Below are positions 13,401 through 21,620 of a stretch of 64,000 nucleotides of DNA, one piece after another (position 1 is the first letter of the stretch; each line of letters begins with the position of its first letter). The translations under genes and the position numbers were made by a program. The notes beneath the pieces are model-generated. The model saw only the letters and a program-made list of their open reading frames with translations. It was not told where the DNA came from and searched no databases. This DNA comes from Amphibalanus amphitrite. Lineage: Eukaryota; Arthropoda; Thecostraca; Balanomorpha; Balanidae. Location of the stretch: the NCBI RefSeq assembly GCF_019059575.1, contig NW_024883046.1, positions 62,001 to 126,000 on the forward strand, read 5' to 3'.

Positions 13401-14510
13401 ATTACTCGAATCGGCAGGTCTTCCTGCGTTTTTTTTTTTTTTTGGTGGCCTTCCCGACTCGCTAACTCAATTTGATGGGGAGTTATTGATGAAAAACTCT
13501 AATGACCCAAGTGACCATAAATGACGTCACGCAATGACAACAATGCAAAAGTGAAGAATCGGACGTTGCAAGGCGTGCAAGAAATCACGATTCCATGTGC
13601 TGGAGACAGTTTGAGATAGTTCTCGGCGCTAACATAGCAGTTTTCATTTTTCCCCATTGAGTTATACCTAATGGTGATTATTGGTGAGGTCACGTGGCCG
13701 ACCTGACCTCATGTGATTTTTAGGGAAAATCCGAGATATACAAGCTGTGAGACCTCTGGAGGATACTACATCCTGTATGTAAGTTTCATCTCCCTGTGAA
13801 AGTTCCTCTGGCACTGACGGCGTTGCGAAGTTGCGACATCTGAGGACTGTGCAGAGGTTCACTTATGACGTCACAGGTCAGTGACCTGACCTGACCTGAA
13901 AATGCGGTTGGTGTCACAAAATGCGGCTTGGATCAAAGGTCAGGTAGGTATGCCAAGTTTCAGCTCTCTATCGCCGGCGTGTTCGGAGCTATCGTGAAAA
14001 CCCCTATGGGGGGCGGCACCCCCCCCCCCCCGTCGGCCGGCGAGGGTAAATGATACATGTAGTGCCCGATACGAGCATAAGGTTAAAACATGCCTAATTT
14101 CATTTCAATAATAACGCTCGAAAGCGTCACAGCTAGACAAAAAAGAAAAGCTGTACTTAAAAATAAGCGGATGTGAACACAATCTCCTTGACCGAATCCT
14201 TACAAAATGCAAGTCACGGGCCATGGCACCCCAGAAAACCTTGCTTAAAAATACCCACTGAATCGCCACGAAATCAAGTGCTTTAACATAGGCGTGTCAT
14301 CTCTATGTATATAAGATCTCTATGGGCCGGCCGGCCGGCCGCTCATACTCAGAAATTTCCGTTAATCTAAGGAAAGACTACGTTCGCTTCGCTCGCTCCG
14401 TAATTATTTGTATCTTTATCACCGTCAGTGCGTCTGTCTGTCTGTCTGTCTGTCTGTGTCTGTCTGTCTGTCTGTCTATCTGTCTGTCTCTCTGTATGTC
14501 TGTTTGTCTG

Positions 14511-14609
<99 letters not shown>

Positions 14610-15981
14610 CTGATGACGCCGTCTCTGTCCACAGTTTCTCTCGGACTCGCTCTATCGAGCTCCCGTTGACGCCATGGTAAAGCTGGCTCTGGATATGGAC
14701 ATTCCGACGTACCAGTATGTGTTCAATACCAGCGTGGAGGCACTGAAGGCACCCTTCTGGAGAGAGGTCCCCCACGGACTCCAGTATTACCTGCTGACGG
14801 GAGCACCCTTCATGGATCCAGGTGAGTATGTGTTCAAGTAAATCCAACAACTGGTCGATGTGATAGGTAATACTTAATTTTAGGTCCACGATTTCAACTG
14901 ATGATACTTAGGTTCAGGGATGAAAAAGATATTATCCAGCTGTTGCTATAGAGATCCTAGTGGGAGTATCCAGTTGCTGTTGAGCTCCGAGGGACCCTTG
15001 TGCGATTCCTGTTGCCATCGTCCTGTTGATTGTCGTTCCCAGCTATCTACCAGTTCAAAGGGAACTAAGCAACAGAAAAAGCTAACTAACAACTCTGAAA
15101 CCAAGCTACGGTATCAGTTGTTACGTTGTCTTCTGAGTGATATGCGAATTTATAAGTGTGTGTATTTTTTCAGAGTTCTTCCCTGGAGACATCCGGATCG
15201 ACAGAAGCGAATGGACGGAGCGAGACAGGAACATGAGCCAGCTATTCATAGAGGCGTTTTCTAATTTTGCCAAATACGGGTGAGCGCGCTCTGTTAAATT
15301 GGAAAAGAGTGATGCCAGTTTCTGTGGTGCCTGGCAGCTGACGTGGCCGAACAGAGGTGGATATGTTTTTTTAATAGGTCTTTATTGTTATTTTACTCAC
15401 AGCTTGAGATGTAAAAATTTGGGGAAGGTACATATGCAGTTATCCAGCACGAACTTAGCCATTTGAATCAATTAGACAAATCTTTTGATTACAAATAGTT
15501 TATGTTCAAATCTGAGTACCTTTTATTCGTTTTATTCACGCGCTTCAATGTACCTAAGTGCATTAAAATGCCGGAGAACGTAAATTCACAATGCGTAAAG
15601 CGATCTTTCTTGGGTCAAATTAATGCTTAGTGGACGTAAGGTTCCTACCAGCCGTTCTCTTGTATGCAGTTCTCTTGCTGGTGTGCGTAATGCGTTCTGA
15701 CATTACACACTCCATTTCTTAGGGGATATTGAACCCACTTCTCCCCGACAGCCAACGGCACTTCTGCCTAAAATATTGCGGTGTTAAAAAGGCATCCACA
15801 TTCCGTTTGAAATTGAAACCACAATGTGCCGACCTGTTAGAACGCAAGAGCGGGTTACAAGGATATCCAGAAAAGAGATAGGCAAAGTGACAATGGCTTT
15901 GTCATGAAGATTGACTTTTGATGAGCAAATAATAAGATGCTAAGTAGAAATTGAGCATGCACAGACTGATATTTCTCTCTC

Positions 15982-16026
<45 letters not shown>

Positions 16027-16115
16027 CTCTGTCTCTGTCTCTGTCTCTGTCTCTGTCTCTGTCTCTGTCTCTGTCTCTGTCTCTGTCTCTGTCTCTGTCT
16101 CTGTCTCTGTCTCTG

Positions 16116-16207
<92 letters not shown>

Positions 16208-18362
16208 TCTCTCTCTCTCCCGGCAGTCGCCCATCCCCACGTCAGATCCTGGGCTACGTCAGCTGGAAGTCTGCTCTGCCGGGCGACCAGCGCTTCCTCA
16301 GCATCAACAACACGTTCAACAGCACGATGCACAGCAACTACCGGCAGACGGAGACGGCCTTCTGGACGTCCTACCTACCCACGCTGACTGCGAGGGAATT
16401 GGTCACCTATCGGCCGATCACAGAGGTCAGTGGACGGGGGCCACTGCCTGTGGCAGCCCGGTCAGTTGGACCGGTGGACTGTTAAAGGGACTATCCCACC
16501 TTTAACATGGGGTTTAAGTTGAGATAGCCAAGTTTGCGGCGAGGTTCAGAAACCACTATCTATCTAGGTTGCAACCCCCGCGGCCTCTTGGTGTTGAAGA
16601 AATTCGTTCCCTTTATTTGAAAATGGGCCTTGTACAAGGCCCTATCTTCAACATGGAGCGACCGTTAGTGTGACGTCACCTCGTTTAGTCATTCTGATTT
16701 AAATGGGTTTGTTCGTTGAAAAATTGTTTAAAACTTGGTCTGAACTTTGTTGTGGTGCCTACAGAGTAAAAAGAATCAGCTTTATGACAGTAATGTGGCC
16801 TGGGGAAGGAGGTAATTTTGGGCTGTGACGTCACATATTTGAAGGTTTGTGTTTGGAATATGGGAAACCTAAGATGTTTAATGAAAAATAAATGCCGGAA
16901 CCGTGTTCCTGGTCATCCAATCTATAAAGTCGGGCACAATTTAACTGGTTTTAACAACATTTTAGAAGGTGGGATAGTCCCTTTAATGCATATATAATAT
17001 GTAAAGGTAGAGTTCAGCGGTGAGCGGACCAGGGCGTACAGGACCATCACTTACCCTTACTTGCTCACTCACTTAGTCACTCACTCATTCACGCACTCAC
17101 TCACTCACTCACTCACTCACTCACTCACTCACTCACCAATTCACCCACTCATTCATTCTTATATCCAGAGTCGTAAGAAACAGACGCTGAACATCATTAC
17201 ATGACTTGTCTATGTTATGTCGAACTCAACGGTTTCACAGCCTAAGTAGTCGCCTCCAACTATGTACAATAAGACAGAATCTGACAGGACCGGATGCGAC
17301 CTGTCCCACCTCGCAGCCGAGGTCAAGTCATTCGTAATGTTGCTTCACACTGATGCAAAATATCAATAGTCACCAGTTACCGACATTTGGAAAGTCAAAA
17401 GATTCCGGTGGTATCGTATTACTAATAACTCTGTTTAATTTTGTAAATGGATAACACCTATTATTATGTTTTAATATCATCAAGCACCGAATAGGTATAC
17501 ATGAAACACAATACACTGCATCGACTCAGCTGAACAAGATTCGGGTGACATGTTTGTTTGCTTTTTATCAGTGGATTTGATAGCTGCCCAATGCTCCGAG
17601 TCATCAAAGCGCTGGGAATAATGAACACAATTATTTATACAGTTGGTTGACCGCCTACTGTTGCTGTATCGGCTTTCAGGGACGCCTGTTACAGCGCTTG
17701 TTAGTTCGTTCACACTTTGTTGTCATTGCTTCTGGTGCTCATGCAATAGCTAAAAACCAGCTCTTTGTTTTATTTTTTATTACATTGGTGTCATATAAGC
17801 CATAGAGACCCATTCCGCACCCTTATAGCCTCCAGTTTATGTGATGTGTTTCTTTGACTCTCAGTTCTGGTGGGACAAACCCAGCGAGCCGCTGCACATC
17901 GCGTTTTGGACGGTGACCGCGCTGGCCTTTTTACTGCTGCTGGTGGTAGCAGTGTTCTGCTTCCTCTGGCAGAACAATAAACGGTAAATGAAAATCATTT
18001 GAATGAGTGATTGAACAATTTTTAGCCTTCCTAATGAGTTTAATTGTTTATTGCAACAATTAAAAGGGTGACATTTACTGTTGTTAGTCAAACGGAATGA
18101 CTTACATTCTCGTAAAAATCGATCTTATTTCTACCCTTCCCGCTTACCTTCCAGCTCCGTTTCATTGCGTAACTCCATTGCCCTGCTGATTTATCGGCAA
18201 TGTTTCAGAAAACACGAGCGTTTCTACGAGGAGACCTTCCTGGATGGGAACATGGGTGTGAAGGAGAACGCCCACTTTGCCTCGAGCATCAGCAAGCCGC
18301 CATCGCTGGCCACGGTTCAGGATAACGACATCAGCACGGCTACGAACCAAACCGAACTGTGA
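1288..18362 (+). CDS. Gli: Gliotactin-like transmembrane cholinesterase-like protein, C-terminal part (nine exons, 5' partial)
   Basis: Seen: nine exons (1288-1499, 2083-2253, 4164-4365, 7464-7651, 14635-14821, 15174-15279, 16227-16425, 17865-17983, 18209-18362), all with GT-AG borders and matching phases, join into 511 residues plus stop. Residues 1 to about 420 read as the carboxylesterase-like fold of neuroligin/gliotactin proteins. The nucleophile elbow is G-D-D-A-G (residues 43-47), so the catalytic Ser is Asp45. Glu189 (NRDEAAGF) and His304 (VPHG) of the triad positions remain. There are several N-glycosylation sequons. One membrane helix lies at about 433-456, followed by a tail of about 55 residues ending Q-T-E-L, a class I PDZ ligand. 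Known: gliotactin organises tricellular septate junctions and binds Dlg through its C-terminal PDZ motif. Inferred: the same adhesive, non-enzymatic role. The choice of gliotactin over other neuroligin-family members rests on the TGAPFMDPEFFPGD stretch, the FWW...IAFW membrane region and the RFYEE tail. The N-terminal half lies upstream of the window. Confidence 0.85.
2083..2253 (+). CDS. Gli: Gliotactin-like exon b
   Basis: This is a phase 0-0 exon of 57 codons between gggcag and gtaagc. It begins SGSPLADWG, which continues VIAQ of the previous exon as esterase-family VIAQSGS does. It contains the sequon NTS and two Cys (IGC...VNC) typical of the family's second disulphide. Confidence 0.87.
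2254..4163 (+). other. Gliotactin-like intron b-c, no other feature recognised
   Basis: The stretch is mostly AT-rich, with a GC-rich block at about 2940-3440 whose open frames (for example 3047-3445) resemble nothing known and look like composition effects. No inverted-repeat element or RNA gene was seen. Confidence 0.5.
4164..4365 (+). CDS. Gli: Gliotactin-like exon c
   Basis: Acceptor ctccccgcag, donor gtgagt; the exon begins in phase 0 and ends with one base of a split Tyr codon. It encodes PDVGMFPWAPVVQSNISLPP through LLTGANRDEAAGF, with the acidic triad Glu retained and the sequon NIS. Confidence 0.87.
4940..5215. repeat. 73-bp tandem repeat, about 3.8 units, with CTCF-like cores
   Basis: The word ACGCTGTGCCG recurs at 4945, 5018, 5091 and 5164, exactly 73 bp apart. 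Each unit carries CCGCTAGGTGGCA or a variant. The first two units fit the 13-bp CTCF core consensus at every position, the third has one mismatch and the fourth is degraded. The array ends at the insertion site of the hAT MITE. Confidence 0.8.
5224..5485. mobile_element. hAT-type MITE, 262 bp, with 8-bp target duplication
   Basis: The ends are TAGTGATGTCAAT and ATTGACACCTCTA, inverted repeats with two mismatches. Exact 8-bp duplications GTACTTAT flank the element (5216-5223 and 5486-5493). An 8-bp duplication plus TAG(N)G(N)TGTCAAT-type ends fits hAT. The interior is AT-rich with repeated ACCAATACC/GGTATCGG words and is non-coding. It inserted into the fourth 73-bp tandem unit. Confidence 0.85.
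5915..7096. mobile_element. TTAA-type G-capped element, family A copy 1
   Basis: The ends are CCCGCGCCCCACTGGGG and its complement. The right flank is TTAA; the left flank is mutated (gagt). Just inside each end is a long G-run/C-run palindrome around GGCTATNNATAGCC. The 1.18-kb interior is non-coding and carries repeated TGACCT words. Two further copies lie at 21621-22797 and 53023-54160. The TTAA sites and CCC...GGG ends suggest a piggyBac-type non-autonomous element. Confidence 0.8.
7464..7651 (+). CDS. Gli: Gliotactin-like exon d
   Basis: Acceptor tttttcacag, donor gtaagt. The exon completes the split Tyr codon and encodes an acidic helical stretch (FDIDQRWVDERIHEWV) with sequons NSS, NYT and NRT, ending RHMFVN in phase 0. 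It joins directly to FLSDSLYRAP of the next exon. Confidence 0.86.
8052..8089. repeat. Short TCGTCGATCG-type simple repeat
   Basis: Imperfect tandem copies of a roughly 8-10 bp unit built from GTCGATC and GTCGGTC. A similar GTCGACCGTCG word occurs at about 7410-7430. No function is implied. Confidence 0.5.
9313..9996. mobile_element. CACGTG-rich element, copy 1
   Basis: It starts CCAGTAAAACGCC followed by TTTGGGGCG, then GGAGCGAGCGAGAGGG, and runs to a GGCCGGCC block and ATACTCAGAAATTTCCG. Inside are two imperfect copies of a roughly 125-bp unit, each ending in paired CACGTG boxes. Read on the opposite strand, one end is a small CGCC/GGCG hairpin followed by TTTTACTGG, which recalls a Helitron 3' end, but the other end does not clearly fit. 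The class is left open. Confidence 0.65.
10057..10682. mobile_element. CACGTG-rich element, copy 2
   Basis: Same orientation and order of blocks as copy 1: the CCAGTA...GCC end, two roughly 125-bp internal units with the palindrome TGCACGTGCGCACGTGCA, then the GGCCGGCCGGCC block. The outer ATACTCAG tail is missing and is replaced by sequence also found inverted at about 14245-14325. It forms a long inverted repeat with copy 3. Confidence 0.65.
10818..11496. mobile_element. CACGTG-rich element, copy 3 (inverted)
   Basis: The same family in the opposite direction. It opens TACGGAGCGAGCGAAGCG, passes GGAAATTTCTGAGTATGAGC and GGCCGGCC, and ends AAAAGGCGTTTTACTGG. With copy 2 it makes arms of about 620 bp around a 135-bp spacer. 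Confidence 0.65.
11640..12990. mobile_element. TTAA-type element family G, split by a CACGTG-rich element
   Basis: The parts 11640-11930 and 12680-12990 match consecutive stretches of the element at 56502-57580 (for example GTTCACAGG...TTCAAGAAATGTGCT and GAGGTCACTGATA). The sequence in between is CACGTG-rich copy 4. A G-run hairpin is recognisable at about 11675-11710. The outer ends are eroded. Confidence 0.55.
11937..12668. mobile_element. CACGTG-rich element, copy 4 (inverted, nested)
   Basis: It opens TTACGAGCGAGTGAGCG and ends AAAAGGCGTTTTACTGG. It carries diverged versions of the GGCCCGGCC block and one paired-CACGTG palindrome near 12472. It interrupts the family G element and is therefore younger than it. 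Confidence 0.6.
12995..14046. mobile_element. TTAA-type G-capped element, family C copy 1
   Basis: Left flank TTAA (12991-12994) and end CCCTCCCCGG; the right end CCGGCGAGGG is followed by TAAA. G-run and C-run blocks lie inside both ends. The interior is non-coding, with TGACCT and AGGTCA words and GTTGCGAAGTTGCGACATC, which recurs in the family C copies at 48359-49396 and 54220-57880 and in the 21303-21498 fragment. Confidence 0.75.
14250..14402. repeat. CACGTG-family terminal fragment
   Basis: It contains the GGCCGGCCGGCC block, ATACTCAGAAATTTCCGTTA and the TTCGCTCGCTCCGTAA terminus. The part before the block (CCCACTGAATCGCCACGA through AAGATCTCTATGG) is the inverse of 10683-10745, linking this fragment to copy 2. 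Confidence 0.6.
14430..14604. repeat. (TCTG)n then (CT)n microsatellite next to a 3' splice site
   Basis: About 80 bp of TCTG repeats followed by about 90 bp of pure TC repeats, ending 30 bp before the acceptor of exon e (ctgtccacag, 14625-14634). On the + strand it is an extreme polypyrimidine tract. The open frames across it are low-complexity artefacts. Confidence 0.95.
14635..14821 (+). CDS. Gli: Gliotactin-like exon e (catalytic-His region)
   Basis: Acceptor gtccacag, donor gtgagt; phase 0 in, phase 1 out. It encodes FLSDSLYRAPVDAMVKLAL, a YVFNTSVEAL strand, and WREVPHGLQYYLLTGAPFMDP. VPHG is the position of the esterase-family catalytic His, and TGAPFMD is gliotactin-like. Confidence 0.88.
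15174..15279 (+). CDS. Gli: Gliotactin-like exon f
   Basis: A phase 1-in, phase 2-out exon between ttttttcag and gtgagc. It encodes EFFPGDIRIDRSEWTERDR and MSQLFIEAFSNFAKYG, the conserved helix of neuroligin-family proteins that precedes the C-terminal strand region. Confidence 0.87.
15280..16226 (+). other. Gliotactin-like intron f-g
   Basis: No element is recognised before the microsatellite at 15974-16220. The sequence is otherwise moderately AT-rich and non-repetitive to the eye. Confidence 0.5.
15974..16220. repeat. (CT)n(CTGTCT)n(CT)n microsatellite directly at a 3' splice site
   Basis: About 245 bp of polypyrimidine: (CT)n, then about 19 units of CTGTCT, then (CT)n. It runs into the acceptor ccggcag of exon g at 16226, so it is the polypyrimidine tract of that splice site. 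Reading frames through it are repeats of SLSL or REREDR and are not genes. Confidence 0.95.
16227..16425 (+). CDS. Gli: Gliotactin-like exon g (end of ectodomain)
   Basis: It completes a split Gly codon and encodes RPSPRQILGY, FLSINNTFNSTMHSNYRQTE and AFWTSYLPTL, the family's last strands, with two sequons. The donor gtcagt is less usual but is a GT donor. Phase 0 out. Confidence 0.87.
16486..16982. mobile_element. TTAA-flanked MITE (AGGGACTATCCCACC ends), 497 bp
   Basis: TTAA at 16482-16485 and 16983-16986 flank inverted ends AGGGACTATCCCACCTT and AAGGTGGGATAGTCCCT. The interior is non-coding. A relative with AGGAACCCTCCCACCTT ends lies at 39130-39616. It starts 60 bp downstream of exon g. 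Confidence 0.8.
16983..17864 (+). repeat. Remainder of intron g-h, with a (CTCA)n microsatellite at 17063-17136
   Basis: Imperfect then perfect CACT repeats run from 17063 to about 17136. The rest, up to the acceptor tgactctcag of exon h, shows no recognisable feature. Confidence 0.7.
17865..17983 (+). CDS. Gli: Gliotactin-like exon h (transmembrane exon)
   Basis: The exon starts FWWDKPSEPLHIAFW and runs into a strongly hydrophobic helix (TALAFLLLLVVAVFCFLW), then QNNK and two bases of an Arg codon before gtaaat. Outside-to-inside topology follows from the preceding glycosylated ectodomain and the following basic residues. Confidence 0.87.
18209..18362 (+). CDS. Gli: Gliotactin-like exon i (cytoplasmic tail and stop)
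   Basis: Two in-frame acceptors exist: tgtttcag (exon from 18209) and the pyrimidine-rich ccttccag (exon from 18155, adding 18 residues). I chose 18209 because NNKR-KHERFYEETF then keeps the gliotactin spacing of the juxtamembrane RFYEE tyrosine. The tail ends NQTEL, a class I PDZ ligand, then TGA. Confidence 0.75.
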
Positions 18363-18741
18363 TGTGAGCGGGCTGAAAGATCGATCGATGCTTGGATCTG
18401 AGATCTGAGATCTGAGATCTGAGAGGTCGCTAGCTGTGCTGGATTTTGCTAGCTGTGCGCTAGCTGTGCGTTTAGTTTGTAGGCAAGACACTGCTGGAAC
18501 CGGTGCCGGTGCAGTGCTGGCTTGATTCTGTGCTTGATCAACGCTGCCCTGTTGATTTTTTGCTTGGCAGGGCTAGGAAAGAAGCTGTTACAGATTGTTG
18601 TGCGTTGTAGGTTAGCGGTCCAAGATTTTGCTAACAGGTTATAGGGCCAGAGGCCAGAGCTGCTCCATTCATTAGAATTATGTATAGACAGGTGTAGGCA
18701 TACTTCAGCGAGAAATGACCACGGTGTCATTTAAAAATAAA
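18363..18741 (+). other. Gliotactin-like 3' UTR with 10-bp repeats
   Basis: From the TGA to the AATAAA at 18736. A GATCTGA(GA) repeat of about three to four units lies at 18395-18424, and a duplicated GCTAGCTGTG follows. No other structure was recognised. Confidence 0.6.
18736..18741 (+). terminator. Poly(A) signal of the gliotactin-like gene
   Basis: AATAAA about 375 bp after the stop codon. It is the first full hexamer on the + strand after the gene. Confidence 0.6.
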
Positions 18742-19913
18742 GCCATACGGTAGTACCCGCCAAACCGATTCCGTCCATTGCACGCACAACGTGGCATTGT
18801 TGTCATTATCATTATCATTTCCATTGTATATGTACCATGCAGTGTTTTTATTTGCTAATTTCTACACAATAATGCTATAACGGTTCAAAGAATCGGTGGG
18901 CAAACATTTCATGTTAACTTTTAGCACGCTGCAAACTTGTTCGTGTTAGTCACAGCGTAAGGCTGAATCGAAGTTTTTTTTCAAGAGCATGCATGCAGCA
19001 TGCATGGCATGCTGAACCGCCAGAGCATGTTAGGAAGAATTGACCAAAAAGTTAGCCTGCTCTAGATCGTACCAATTTCAGCCTGAGTAAATAATCAACA
19101 ATCATGTCGTGGATATCGGGTATGCTTATTGTTCAAAAAACGAAGCTTGTTTTTATGTTACTAAGGCTGCATGCTGGCGAATGGGTTTCCATTTTGCATA
19201 CATGTATGCAGATTGCAGATCGACCATGTGTATTGCTCAGCGCACTCTTTTGAGAGTCTTTGATACTCGGACCCTCTGATGAGAGATATCGAACCTGAAT
19301 AGACCTGACGAACTTAGAATAGACCGAAACGCTGTATTATTACGCGTCATGGTAGGGCGTTTTGTGCGGTGGTAGACGCTCTACGAGCCCTCCATGTTAT
19401 TTGCGTTTGAACGCTATGTGGCATCGTTCACATGTCATTTTTTTTATTATAGGATTTGATATTTGCTGCGTTTTGATAAAAGTGTTCGCATTCTGATAAC
19501 TAATAAACACGGTAAAGACCATGCATTTTTTATTTGAAGCATAGCCCATAGGTAGGTATGTGCACTTGCTTTGTATTTCTTTGATGGCGATGAAGAGTAA
19601 CATTGCCGCTTATAGTGACAACATTCTTCTTAGACATAAACATGTTGGCGACTGATTTCATCACTTATTTCTTTCATTGGCCGAAGCTTTCCAGCATGTC
19701 TCTTTCCAACGGACCAGAGCTGCGGTATTGGCTAGTCAGGCACCATCCAAAGAGGGCAGGGTAGTCGCCAAGGTTCCGCAGGAGATGGCGGTGGGAACAC
19801 TAGTGAGGCTGTGTAAAAGAGGAAAATGTGGATTATACTCTCGAAGCAGGCCTAAATAGTTTTGTGGAGGCATCAAACGGACAAAAGAAACTCCATATTA
19901 AAGATCAATTTCG
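18742..19913. other. Intergenic, nothing recognised
   Basis: An AT-rich spacer between the gliotactin-like gene and GY-A. The only oddity is a GCATGC/ATGCATGC-rich palindromic patch near 18990-19015. Confidence 0.5.
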
Positions 19914-19919
19914 TTTATT
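19914..19919 (-). terminator. Poly(A) signal of GY-A
   Basis: AATAAA on the minus strand in CTCGCTCAATAAACG, about 65 bp after the stop. GY-C and GY-D carry the same CGCTCAATAAA context, and GY-B has a very similar one. Confidence 0.8.
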
Positions 19920-19982
19920 GAGCGAGAGGTTGATGACACCATAGCAAGCACTTGTGAAAAGGAACATTTGGTGATATGACAT

Positions 19983-20595
19983 TTAGTGGTAGTACCCGGA
20001 GCGGTAACCATATCCGTAAGACCGGGGTGCGTATCCGTACGAGCGAGAGGCGTATCCGTAGCTACGGGGAGCGTATCCGTATCCGGTGTGTCCGTATCCG
20101 TAGCTGCGGGGAGTGTATCCGTATCCGTAGGAGTTGTAGCCCAGAGAGCGGCGGTGGCGGCCGTGGTAGCCGTAGCTACGGGGGGCGTAGCTGCCGTAGC
20201 TGCCGTAACCGCCGTAGCCGTATCCGGCACGACGGTATCCACCGTAGTGGGCAGGGGCGGAGCGGTATCCGGAGTATCCGTATCCGTATCCGTGTCCGCT
20301 AGCAGAGACGACAGCCACCAGGGCAGCCAGACACAGCAGCTGTGGAGAAGAATACGCTGATCAGGAAAAATCGTGCACGTATCATTATTTGATTGAATGT
20401 GACAACAACAGCAAACTTTCAGTTATGCCGTTTTTCCCAAGAACTATAATGCCGTGTGTTATAGCAACTGCTTAAAGTAAACATATAAATAATTTACCGT
20501 TTTAGTTGAGTGGTATGAAAATGAAGCCGCAGCATGTTATGACGATCCGGATAAAAAAGAAATTGTAAAAAGCTTACCGCAAGCTTGGCGTTCAT
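19983..20595 (-). CDS. GY-A: secreted Gly/Tyr-rich cuticle-like protein, 124 aa
   Basis: Exon 1 is complement(20578-20595), MNAKLA, donor gtaagc. Exon 2 is complement(19983-20339), 118 codons plus stop, after ccacag. Residues 1-19 or 20 form a signal peptide (ALLCLAALVAVVSA). The mature part is GHGYGYGYSGYRS, then a GYG/SYG region, a furin-like RHRR at 67-70, and four YxPRSYGYG-type repeats ending GYYH. The intron that splits the signal peptide after six codons is typical of arthropod cuticle-protein genes. Being Gly/Tyr-rich, it could be a structural cuticle or matrix component, or a GY-type antimicrobial peptide precursor. No chitin-binding domain is visible. The coding sequence is intact, but its promoter is split by inserted DNA (20652-21006), so expression may be lost or altered. 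Confidence 0.85.
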
Positions 20596-20651
20596 CTCTG
20601 CGGCTTGTAGTTCCTCCGACTGCTGGGAGAGTAGATCAGTGAGTGTGTGAT

Positions 20652-21006
20652 AATATATTCCTGCCCGGGGCCGGGATGATTCAATAAATGTCACCGAGGT
20701 TTTTTAGCGAAAACTCCGAGGGCCGTTAGGCCCGAGGTGCTTTTCGCTAAAAAAGCGAGGTGACATTTATTGAATTCCCGGCCTTAGGGCTGGAAGGTGT
20801 TTCCCATACCTGCCAAAAAGCTCACAACTATAATTGATAGTGACGTCAGCAGCCGTGTGGTTCAACGCGTTTAACCACACCCCTTGAACCACACGGCTGG
20901 CAATATTAAAGCACTGCATTAAACTTTGAAAAGTGTGGTACAGTGCACGTGCCATTAAAATGCCTGGATGTCTCGATTTAATCATGCAATGTAGCAGGTA
21001 TGGGAA
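20652..21006. mobile_element. Composite foldback insertion in the GY-A core promoter
   Basis: In GY-B, the minus-strand sibling, GTGTGAT is followed directly by ATCCACCCGCC. In GY-A about 355 bp separate the two. The insert holds a foldback at 20669-20783 (GGCCGGGA...TCAATAAATGTCACC and its inverse). A second unit at 20800-21007 is bounded by TTTCCCATACCTGC/GCAGGTATGGGAAA and has an inner GTGTGGTTCAA palindrome. The target duplication is not resolved. Confidence 0.8.
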
Positions 21007-21025
21007 ATCCACCCGCCGTCCGACG

Positions 21026-21061
21026 CTTTTATACGCGGCCCGCCCGTATGTCCGACCTTGG
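21026..21061 (-). promoter_or_regulatory. GY-A TATA box and FTZ-F1-type site, displaced from the gene
   Basis: Minus strand: TATAAAAG at 21033-21026, and CCAAGGTCG at 21061-21053, a perfect YCAAGGYCR. The TATA box is about 438 bp from the ATG, against about 75-85 bp in the siblings, because of the insertion. The upstream block GCGGAAG...GACG is conserved with GY-B, C and D. Confidence 0.75.
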
Positions 21062-21302
21062 CTTCCGCCTCACGGACAGGCTGCTCGGTTGAACGATGAC
21101 GTGTTCCATTTGGTCAAGCTACATACACACACTTTTGGTGTGGTGCTATATACATTCGAGAAGCCAGATGAATTCAGATGATTTTGTTTCTTGATGCTTG
21201 TAATAAACTTAAAATTCGGAATTCGTACCAACTACTCTCAGTGCCTAGAATGCTCGTATGTTGTGTTTGTTGAACCGACGTGCGGTATGGTTTCGTGTGG
21301 TC

Positions 21303-21498
21303 GAACCTCTCTGACAGTGAGGGCGTTGCGAAGTTGCGACATCTGAGGGTCAGTGACCTGACCTGACCTGAAAATTCGGTTGGTGTCACAAGATCTGGCC
21401 TGGAGAAGTTTCAGCTCTATCCCGGTGTGTTATGAGCTATCGCGAAAAATATCCTATGGGGGCGGCATCCACCCGCACCCCCGGCCGGCGACGGTTAA
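21303..21498. mobile_element. TTAA-type family C, terminal fragment
   Basis: It shares GGGCGTTGCGAAGTTGCGAC, the TGACCTGACCTGACCTG run and the end CCGGCCGGCGACGG followed by TTAA with the right part of 12995-14046. The left part is absent. Confidence 0.65.
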
Positions 21499-21620
21499 AG
21501 CTGGCATTGCATTATATTGTATTGTATTGCTATATATACAAGGAAAGACATAATGACACGATATTACAATTCGACTTCGAGCCAAAATACCTATTGTGTT
21601 GCAGACGATAGGAAATTTAA

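Larger units (their letters stand above)
7652..14634 (+). other. Gliotactin-like intron d-e, 7 kb, mostly transposon-derived
   Basis: The intron is filled by CACGTG-rich elements (9313-12668), TTAA-type elements (11640-14046), a fragment at 14250-14402 and a CT microsatellite at the acceptor. The stretch 8380-8720 is rich in TGACCTTGACCT words but its borders are unclear. The stretch 7652-9312 is otherwise unremarkable. Confidence 0.6.

Noticed and set aside
14322-14669. SLSLSL / REREREER frames at 14.3-14.9 kb and 15.9-16.5 kb
   Set aside because: Pure translations of CT and CTGTCT microsatellites.
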